A stretch of DNA of 64,000 nucleotides, taken from assembly GCF_905220365.1 (NCBI RefSeq), contig NC_061124.1, positions 15,564,501 through 15,628,500 on the forward strand, given 5' to 3'. The stretch is from Vanessa cardui. Lineage: Eukaryota > Arthropoda > Insecta > Lepidoptera > Nymphalidae. This document shows, one piece after another, positions 22,262-31,400 of the stretch. Under the pieces are notes generated by a model that was not told the DNA's origin, did no database searches, and worked only from the letters and a program-made list of their open reading frames with translations. How positions within the stretch are numbered: position 1 is the first letter of the stretch; each line of letters begins with the position of its first letter. The position numbers and the translations under genes were made by a program.

Positions 22262-22620
22262 CCGGTGATCAGAAGAACCATGGCTAAACGCGATAGAGCA
22301 AAAGCCCGACACAAAAAAATCCATCGCAGGAAAACCTTGACTCATACAAAAAACTTCGTAACATCTGCAACAGAATGTGTAGGGATGCTAAACGCCGCTA
22401 TATTCACTTAACGCTTCAGAATCTTTCTCAAGCGCAAGTTTGGGGATTCTTACGGTCTTTAGGTGTGGGCAAAACCACGGATAGTTGTCAAACTGTCGTG
22501 GATCTCAATGCTTTAAATCATCACTTTACCACTCCGGGGTCGGCATTAGAAATTCGCATCCCGAATTTGATGATAGTAGGGGTTGTTTCTTAAAGGGGTT
22601 GCTCTCCTCTTTCGAAATTT
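22262..22620 (+). pseudogene. LINE ORF2 fragment between endonuclease and RT
   Basis: Reads a typical linker: RRTMAKRDRAKARHKK, then after a frameshift near 22312, SYKKLRNICNRMCRDAKRRY and a block ending LNALNHHFTTPG. These match the segment just before the RT fingers in CR1/Jockey-type ORF2. The coding signal fades before the left end of the Merlin-like element. Confidence 0.65.
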
Positions 22621-22632
22621 ACCCCTCCCCCC

Positions 22633-24446
22633 CCCGCGGAAACCCTTAGTTTTTTTTTATGTGCGTTTAAAGTTACTTGTAACGGATCGATATTTTAGAT
22701 TATAATTAACCTTAAATCATTATTTTTTCATGTTTACTAGCTTTTTTCTGTATCATATTACAACAAATACTATATTAATTTATAGTAAAAAAAAAAAAAA
22801 AATAAGTAAATAAATATTTCACTTAAAATATTCTCAATAATATGAGGGTAAAACTGAATGGAGCGGCCTAGCGATTTGAAATTTTTGAAATGGATCCTAA
22901 TGTTCCATCTTGCAGTCGGGATTACCCAGCGACTGTCACTCAAGGTAATAGTTATTGTTTTTAAATAACTAATTTCATGGCCTTTGTTTTGTTAACTTGT
23001 GATCAGAAGTACAAAAATAAATAAATTATTTTGTAGATGAAACCCAAGGAGACTCGTCAACCCGTGTTGACCGTCAGCCTGAAAAACGAAGACTGTACAC
23101 GTCGGAGTTTATAAGTATGTGGAATTTGGCGAGACTAATAAAAAAATTGGGCACTCGTGAGCAAGGCATTGCCTTTGCTGAAGAGCAAGGCATAGTGGAG
23201 CCAGTTAAAAAATGCAGAACACATCGAGTGCCCTTCCACGTCGATTATACTGCTAACACCACTGTTGGCATGTTCTATTGTACCAAAAAAACGTGTAAAA
23301 ATAAATCTAGAAAATCAAGAACTATAGGGACTTGGTTCGAAAATGTGAAACTGGATTTATTCCATGTTTACTTTCTAATGTATTCTTATGCACACTTATG
23401 GTCGCATGATAAAGTTATATTAGAAGACCCATTGATAGATGAGAAGCAGCAATGCTTAAGTCGGGCTACCACATCTGATTGGTACAGTTACTGCCGAGAG
23501 GCAGTGTTCATATACCAATTAGATCATCAAAAAAAATTAGGAAAGATTGGTGGCCCGGGAAAAATGTGCAGATAGATGAGAGCAAATTTGGGAAGCGAAA
23601 ATATAATAAAGGTAATTAATAAGTAACAAATTGGATTGCAATTTATGCAGTAATTTTTTTTTTTTTTATTGTTTACAGGGCGTAGGGTGGAGGGGCACTG
23701 GGTCCTCGGAATTATTGAGGATGGGAGCGAGGACCTACGGTTAGAGGTGTGCCCTGAGAATGTGCGGTCTGCAGATGTGATGGTGCCACTCATACAAAAA
23801 CACGTCGAGGTTGGCACCACCATTCATACAGACTGCTGGGGGGCCTATGACTGTTTGGACAAGTATGGTTACATCCATAAAAAGGTGAACCATAGTTGTC
23901 CAGACAATCCATTTGTGGTCGAAGATGGAACCCACACCCAAAGGATCGAGTCCCAAAGTCGGGTAGTGAAGCGATTCGTTTGTAAAGAAAATTACAATCA
24001 CCCGGAGGACTTTACAGACATAATAATTGAATATATGTGGCGCCGCGATATAATAAAACATAAAAAAGACCCATTTATTGAATTGTTAAATGCAGTTAAG
24101 TATGTATATGGTGTATAATAAATTTCTAAAATATACCTATTGTTGTTTCTATTTTTCACCCAAAATTAACAGCCCTCTCACAGGAGGGGCGAAGCCCCCC
24201 CGGCAACAAAAATAGTAGATAGTTATAGTAGCTAAGGATAGGTTAGGTTAGGTTAGATTTTATGACCAAACGCCGCGCAAGCCGAGCGAGCGAAGCGAGC
24301 GTGCCGCGCCAGAAATCACGTTTTATATCAATAATTGGAATTTTATATCTCTCCCCTACCAAAATTGAACGAACAGTACGAATTTTGATGATTTCAGTAA
24401 TGAAATTTAAAAATTGAAAAAAAAAAAACTAATGATTTCCACGCGG
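22633..24446 (+). mobile_element. Merlin-like DNA transposon (ISXO2/IS1016-type transposase)
   Basis: Contains a three-exon transposase gene between imperfect terminal inverted repeats. The left end reads CCCGCGGAAACCCTTAG plus a T run (22633-22658). The reverse complement of the right end (24417-24446) reads CCCGCGTGGAAATCATTAG plus a T run. Apart from a 2-base gap and two substitutions these match. Outer boundaries and the target duplication (8-9 bp in known Merlin elements) could not be fixed. Between the gene and the right end is a GC-rich stretch (24268-24307) with GCGAGCGAAGCGAGC. Confidence 0.7.
22890..24118 (+). pseudogene. Merlin-type DDE transposase, three exons, one frameshift
   Basis: Exons are inferred at 22890-22944, 23037-23611 and 23679-24118, with GT-AG introns of 92 and 67 bp. 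Summed exon length is 1070 nt, one short of 357 codons, which fits a single-base loss in the A run at 23561-23564, where the frame jumps. The N-terminal half has a zinc-ribbon-like pattern (CRTHRVPF, later FYCTKKTC), then GTWFENVKL. The catalytic part matches the ISXO2-like DDE domain: VQIDESKFGKRKYNKG (first Asp, codon 23575), HTDCWGAYDCL (second Asp, 23831) and HTQRIESQS (Glu, 23948). The usual Trp after ESQ is Ser here. The enzyme would cut and paste the element in the nucleus. Confidence 0.82.
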
Positions 24447-24451
24447 GAGGA

Positions 24452-25002
24452 ATGGTGGTGTAGGTACTAACGTTCTCTCACCTCTGCTCTTCTCTATTTT
24501 TATTAATAATATATCGCGTGTTATTTCTTCTCCCTATCATCTGTATGCTGATGATTTACAATTGTATCGTCATTTTGAGTTGAGTGAGCTGTCTGACACT
24601 GTTAATTGCCTTAATGAAGATCTTTCGGCTATTCAGTTCTGGGTAAATCCTTTGGTTTATTGGTTAACCCCGACAAATCTCAGGCCATGATTGTTGGTAG
24701 CAGTAGATTAAGATGTAAAATGAACTGGTCGTCTGTACCCTGTGTCATGTATGCTGGGGTTCCAATAGCATACCATGACAAAGTAAAAAATTTGGGCCTA
24801 ATCATAGACTGCAACATGTCTTGGACTGCTCACCTCAACGATATCAGTAAGCGTTTTCATTACACTTTTCACTCTCTCAAACGTCTCCAATATTTTCTCC
24901 CCTTTAATACCAAAATTATGCTCGCTCAAACACTTCTTCTCCCAATTATTGACTACGCCGATGCCTGCTTTCTAGATGTGACGGAGGAGCAACTTAATAA
25001 GT
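24452..25002 (+). pseudogene. LINE reverse transcriptase, 3' half
   Basis: Starts inside the motif B region (VLSPLLFSIFINN), then YHLYADDLQLY (motif C). After a frameshift near 24645 it reads GLLVNPDKSQAMIVGSS, KVKNLGLIIDCNMSWTAHL and LLLPIIDYADACFLDVTEEQ. It stops being LINE at the solo LTR insertion. The upstream RT segment is missing, so a deletion accompanies or followed the Merlin-like insertion. Confidence 0.8.
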
Positions 25003-26498
25003 TGTTACCTTTCTGGTGGTTGGGTGTAAAGAAACAATATTAGATTATAAAATTTTTAATGCACAGTAACATAGTATTATAAACAACCAATTACTTAATT
25101 TACTAGTTACTTATGTTACTTCTTATAATGACTATTATATAAAATTATGCCAGCTAGACTCAGCGTGGGTCACTTGGGATAAAAGGCAGGCTTGAAAATT
25201 CAATGTTACTAATCTAAAATTTAAGGTTGAAAATTAGGCGCCACTGACGAATAAATTAGTTGATGTGGTTTAAAGGAATACACCGTTCGCCAGACCGGTG
25301 TAAACCAAATTTATAATATAATTGAAAGGGGGTACATCACCAAAGTTTCCAGCTACACGTGGATACCGACAACGGCTTAGGGAACAGGCCTGCCGTCCTT
25401 GGAGTTGCACCAGCCGCTATCTGGGCACACTCAACCAGGAACCTGGAGCTGTTCACTCTTAATATTTCCATTCAAGAAGTCCACGTGGTGGGTAAATCCG
25501 ATTAAAAAAAAAAACCTCCTGTAATACGAAATATACAGGTTCAATAAGTTAAGCAAATAAGCAAACGATAAATACCTTTAACGAGAGATGTAAGCCGAAT
25601 TTACCTTCTGGAGGTTCAAAGTCCTGCTTACACAAATTGACGATCTCAACTCCGGAGAACCATTTCAAAGGGTCACTGGAAACCACAATTTACACATGAC
25701 TACGACTTTTCGATTTGCAAACCAATGCATTTAATCAAAAACAAGAATTAAAGACTTACAATTTTTTACGAGTCGGTAAACATGATATAAAGTTCTGTCA
25801 AACTTCAAAACTACATTGTTAATATAAATTCTGAAAAGATAACTGCTATTAAAGCACTGAATACTAAACAACCACAAATTAAGAAACTCAATTATTAAGA
25901 CAACTCACCGATATATTCAGTATATCGAATTAGAAGTTTGGATTCGGTGTGAAGCCGATAGTTTCAAAATTCAAAGAGAACGAAATCGAAAGTTCACGAA
26001 CCTTTGAAAGGTTAGCGTGTGTGACCAGTATCACTACCAAAATACCCTTAATGGAAAAGGAATTATATCCATAATTAAATCAGGGAAATAATTTTGGAAT
26101 AATTATTAAAATTAAGAAAAGCCAAATATGAGGCAAAGTAAATTTATCATAACTAGACTCCGACACATACATCGAAGAACTAACCTTTAAACTGGAAGAC
26201 AGCTATTAAATTAATCTGAAACGATGTGAAATGACCTCTAATTAAATTCAACAAACGAATTAGATGATTAAAATATTATTTTAATAATTGTTTTAATGCA
26301 CCTTTAAAATAAATGTAATTTATTTTATTAATTAAAATTTTAGAAAATGCCAAGTTGAAGCGGTATACTAGCAGCACCGACATAAACTAAGTGGGAAATG
26401 GGTCAATGGCACGGAATTAAGCGAATTGACACTTTTTTGACGTTTTATATAATTATAAAAAAAAAGTTAAAATTATGAAAATAATTTTTAATGTAACA
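25003..26498. mobile_element. Solo LTR of an LTR retrotransposon (1496 bp)
   Basis: The inserted sequence begins TGTTAC and ends GTAACA, a TG...CA terminal inverted repeat, and is flanked by a 4-bp duplication AAGT (24999-25002 and 26499-26502). Removing it with one AAGT copy restores the LINE reading frame exactly through N-K-L-E-R-L, so both boundaries are precise. It has no long ORF. A 4-bp duplication and long LTR suggest a Gypsy-like family, but the family is not identified. A non-LTR origin is unlikely given the termini. Confidence 0.72.
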
Positions 26499-26906
26499 AA
26501 GTTAGAGCGCCTACAAAACCTCGCTATTCGTTTTATTTTCGGGCTACGTAAGTATGACCATGTTTCTCATCTCCGCTTTCAACTTAAATGGCTCCCTATC
26601 CGATTTCGCCGAGATATGCACATCCTTTCTGTCCTTTTCAACATACTCAATAACCCGCATACTACTTCGTACCTTAGCTCCCGGATCAACCTCCTACCCA
26701 CTCCCATACGCTTCAGGCGCTCTTGCATCACTTCGATACTTGATGTGCCTAGGAGTAACACAAAATTTCGACTGCAATCGTTTACAGTACGAGCTCCGAT
26801 ACTGTGGAATAACCTGCCGAAATCCATCCAAAACAGTGGTAGTATTGAGTCATTTAGAAGCCGCTTGAAACATTATTTTCTCTCACAAGCTAACCCTTCA
26901 TCTTAA
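26499..26906 (+). pseudogene. LINE ORF2 C-terminus
   Basis: Open frame continuing the interrupted ORF2: LERLQNLAIRFIFGLRKYDH, LKWLPIRFRRDMHILSVLF, and the conserved tail FTVRAPILWNNLPKSIQNS followed by SIESFRSRLKHYF, stop at 26904-26906. Domains after the RT thumb in this group have no known catalytic motif. A plus-strand ORF in another frame at 26554 is a shadow. Confidence 0.82.
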
Positions 26907-27354
26907 CCTTACTTCTCCCCATGTCTTATCTGTTTTATTTTATATACTAAATTAACATCGATCTGTAAATATGTATGTGTATGTATTTATATAGTATATA
27001 TAAATAATATACGTAGCATATGTATTTTGTGCAATTTATTTTTATGTATGTTTATGTATTATATTTTTATTTATGTATGTATTTATATTTTCATATTTTT
27101 CTATATTTTTTCTATACTAGTCTGCACTATCTTGCCCGCTACATCACTCCGTCACTCACCTCCATAGGTTGACTGGAAGAAATCTCTTTTAGAGATAAAT
27201 CCACCTTTGCCTGTACTTATTTTACTGTACAATCATTGTATACACATATTTTAGTGCAGTAAAGAATATAATATAGATTTTTTAATAGAATTTTTTTGTT
27301 TATATTTTATATATGTGTTTTAATTTTATTATTTACACGATCACACATTTTATC

Positions 27355-27420
27355 ACTATCACTATATTATGAAACAAAGTCCCCCGACCGCTAGACGGAC
27401 CGCTAGTTATAAATATATGT
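27355..27420 (+). repeat. Family E repeat, internally deleted
   Basis: ATTATGAAACAAAGTCCCCC start joined almost directly to a GACGGACCGCTAGTTAT end, so only the two termini remain. Confidence 0.4.
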
Positions 27421-27501
27421 TAAGAATCAACTGCTAATGTTTTAATTCAAATTGACTTTACATTTATTGCTTGACATGACAACAAATATTTATTTGACCT
27501 G

Positions 27502-27701
27502 TGTTGGCGCAAGCGCCTGTTAAAACTATGAAGCCATTTAGTATATGGACGTTACGGAACGATTTAGATATAAGGCACTTTGTTTATTGTAATTTTTTAC
27601 CTACCCTGTCATAAAAATATGTTACACAATAAATTTTTCATTGCAACTAAACTACGCCTTCTTTAATATCTCCTCGTTAAATACTATCAAAATCCGCAAC
27701 A
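27502..27701 (+). repeat. BEL 5' LTR
   Basis: 200 bp, TG...CA ends, with an AATAAA signal at about 27627. Differs from the 3' LTR only at 27596. Confidence 0.95.
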
Positions 27702-28417
27702 TGGTCCGTTTCGAGTCTGGATGTGAAAAAACCAGTTCAAATTAAAGAAAATTTATCAAGGATTTATTAAATTGTTGGACATCAAGAAATATTATATACG
27801 CAGCTGGGAATCACTGCATGATTTTGTTGCGTCATCCAGAGGATAACTTCGACGCTGATATAATAAGAAGATTCTGTGGTCAGGATAGCAGAGTACCCAG
27901 TGGTAAACTCATAAAGATCTTGATGATTATTAATTCCCAACACTCTAAGGTAGTATTTAACGTAAAATAATTTGCTTAAGGTTAGTATATCTTTGTTAAT
28001 ACTGTAACGTGAATAAAATTCTACGAATATTATTATAATAAAGTTAATTTAACTTGATCAAGCCTAGTTAAATTATTTTATTAATTATGTTGTAAAGATC
28101 TATCAAAGAGTAGTTATCAAAGAGTATAAAATAACTGCATTATAAACGCTTTGTTAGGTCATAAAGATTAATTGCAACATCACTTTACGGTTATAATTTA
28201 TTAAGATTTCAGTTTATTTAGCTTTATTAATATTGAAGTGAAAGTAATTTTGTTAAGTTCTTAGAGCACGTGCTAACTTGTAACCTGTAGTTATTTAAAT
28301 TTTATTTGTTGTACTGTTAAATCTTTAAAATATTGTCGTATTGCTTAATATTACAGTCTGTAACTAGTATAAATTGTTGATTTGTATAAATTCCAGATTG
28401 TTACACCAGCCTACGCA
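27702..28417 (+). other. BEL leader between 5' LTR and polyprotein start
   Basis: Starts with the likely primer-binding site. A donor-like CTAAGGTAGT at about 27946-27955 and an acceptor-like ATTCCAG at 28390-28396 could mark a spliced leader; this is inference only. The first in-frame ATG of the polyprotein is 28418. Confidence 0.5.
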
Positions 28418-31400
28418 ATGCCTGAGGATAAGGAGCTTACTAGGAAACGTGCGAGTTACAAAGGAAGGTTAACTTTCTTTTCTAACTATTTAAATTCATT
28501 GGATCCTTCAACTTTGAGCACCTCTGAGGTTAGTGAGTTACAGTTGCGTTTGAGTAAGCTCGAGGCTATGTATGAACAATACGATGAAGTGCAGGTGTCA
28601 TTAGAATGCAATACTGACAATATGGATAGTCAATTGTCAGAACGTAGCGAGTTTGAATCCTTTTATTATAAGTCTATATCTCGAGCTCAAGAAATACTTG
28701 CAAATTATAAGAAAAAGGATCAAGCAAATAGTGACGCGACATTAATATCTAGCAATCATAAATTTGTAAAGTTACCAACGATTCAATTACCAAAATTCAA
28801 CGGGTCCTACACAAACTGGCTAGAGTTTCATGACACCTTTGTGAGTTTAATACATTCAAATGATGACATGAATGACATTAATAAATTTCATTATTTAAGA
28901 TCCTCGCTAGAAGGATCTGCTGCTGTGGTAATTAACTCAATTCAGTTTTCAGCTGCGAATTATTCTGTGGCTTGGCAACTTCTTTGTGATCGATTTGATA
29001 ATAAGCATTTATTAACTCAACATCATGTATCAACATTATTTAATATGAATGTCATTCATAAGGAGTCGTCAGTAACATTGAAAATTTTAATAGATCAGAT
29101 AAATAAAAATTTGCGTGCATTAGAATCACTAGGTGAACCTGTTAATCAGTGGGATACTCTTTTAATCTATATTATTACACATAAATTAGATAGTAAAACG
29201 TATCGTGAATGGGAGGAGTACAAAGGCAATCTCGAAAAGAATTCAAAAATTACGTTTTCCATATTTTTAACTTTTATTAAGAATCGAGCTGATATAATAG
29301 AAACATTAGAACTTTCAAATTCCTCAGCTAATAAAAATGCAAACACATTAAAAAATGTTAAAGTTAAGACAATGATTGTACAAGATTACAACAATAAAGG
29401 TAACTCTGGTGATGATAAAAATAATTTAAGTTCTGCTTCATTTAAACCTAAACAGTGTCAAAAGTGTAGCGGTGACCATAAATTGAGTTCGTGTCCTGAA
29501 TTTTTGGCACTGTCATGTGAAGCACGTTTGCAAATTTTACCTAGCTATAAAGTGTGCTTTAATTGTTTGTCTGTGGGTCATTATGCCAACAACTGTAAGA
29601 AGGCAGGCTGTAAAATATGTCGTCGCAAACACCACACTCTTGTACACGTTGCTGAACATTCAAAATTTAAAAATACTCCCTCTGTTCACAAAACTGATAC
29701 TGGCAATGATACTGGTAATAAAGCAACTATGTCCGCTCAATCAAATCAAAGCGCAAACTTATCGTTAACTGCAAAAATTGAACACAGTGTTTTACTTTCG
29801 ACTGCATTAGTAAATGTGATGGGGGGAAACAATATAGTTTACACCGCTCGTGCTCTCCTTGACAGCGGCAGCACGTCCTGTCTTATGACCGAAGCATTGT
29901 ACAAACGATTGGGACTTTCTGGTTACAATGTAAATAATTCAGTGATGGGCATCAATAATTCCTTGTCGCAAATTAATAAAATGTGCTTTGTGGCAATAAA
30001 ATCTATAAATAATGACTATATGGTAAAGATAAATTGTTTTGTGTTAACATCCATAACTGAGAATGTTCCTAATAACTATATAAATCCATCCAGCCTTAAA
30101 ATCCCATCTGATATCTGTTTGGCTGATCCAAATTTTAATACGCCGGCCCCGATAGACATATTACTAGGTGCTGATATATTTTGGGACCTGTTAGGATCGA
30201 AGATAATAAAATTAGGACCAGGGCAACCCATTCTTTGCGAAACTAAGCTAGGATGGTTAGTTTCTGGGCCAACGGGTACTGCTATGCCATTGCTCTTTAC
30301 AAAGGGTAAGTGCAACTTCACAAAGCTCATCTCAGATGATGAGGATAATCTGAATGACAATATTCAACACTTGCTTACGCGGTTCTGGCAACTAGAAGAT
30401 GTTTGCACATCATCAAATCATTCACCTGAGGAAATAACATGCGAAGATCATTTTGTAAAAAATACTACGCGTTTAGAAAACGGTCAGTTTTGTGTAAAAA
30501 TTCCTTTAAAATATCCTTCTGACCTCCTAGGTGAATCTTTATCTCGAGCAAAGCATTGTTTTTCATCGTTAGAGCGCAGATTTAAGGGTAACTTACAATT
30601 CTGTGAAATGTATAAAAGTTTTATGAACGAATACGAGCTCTTAGGTCACATGTCACTATGTGACACTACAAACAAAGACGCATATTTTATTCCGCATCAT
30701 GGAGTCATGCGTGAATGTAGTACTACAACAAAATTAAGAGTGGTTTTTAATGCTAGTAGCCCAACAAATACTGGTGTTTCTTTTAATAATTTACAAATGA
30801 TAGGACCCGTAGTGCAGGATGATCTGTTATCTATCCTAATTAGATTTAGACAACATAAATATATAATCGCCGGAGATGTCGAGAAAATGTACCGGACTAT
30901 AGTGGTTCATCCTAATGACAGACACTTGCAGCAGATTGTCTGGCGTGATAACCCTCTATCTCCAATACAAACTTATCAACTAAATACTGTAACCTACGGC
31001 ACGGCTAGTGCTCCGTTCTTAGCAACCAGATGTCTTCGTCAATTAGGTCTAGAGTGCGATAATCAAAAAGTTTCAGAAATTATTCTTCATGATTTTTATG
31101 TAGATGACCTCCTTACAGGCGGAGATGACATGGTTGAAATCGAGCACTTGCGTCAAGAGATAACTTTAACTCTAGCATCAGCCCAAATGAATTTAAGGAA
31201 ATGGAAGTCAAACATGCAGTTAGTTAACGGATGTGACATGTCGCAGTCTTCGCTAGACTTAAATATTGGAGGACTTGAATCGACTAAAACATTAGGTTTA
31301 GGATGGCAGGCAATGTCTGATGAATTGTGTTTTCCCATCAGTGATTCAGTTATCGACAGTAATAGTAAACGTGAAATGCTTTCTGTTATTTCACAGATCT

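Larger units (their letters stand above)
21300..27270 (+). mobile_element. Composite LINE (CR1/Jockey group) carrying two nested insertions
   Basis: Collinear LINE pieces are spread over 6 kb: ORF1 (21379-22054), ORF2 linker (22262-22620), RT 3' half (24452-25002), ORF2 C-terminus (26499-26906) and a 3' UTR to about 27270. The gaps are filled by a Merlin-like transposon and a solo LTR. The endonuclease and the RT 5' half are absent, so deletions also happened. The 3' UTR has TATGTATG-rich sequence, then TAGGTTGACTGGAAGAAATC and TTTTAGAGATAAATCC, and an AGTAAAGAATATAATATAG end. Left boundary is approximate. Confidence 0.8.
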
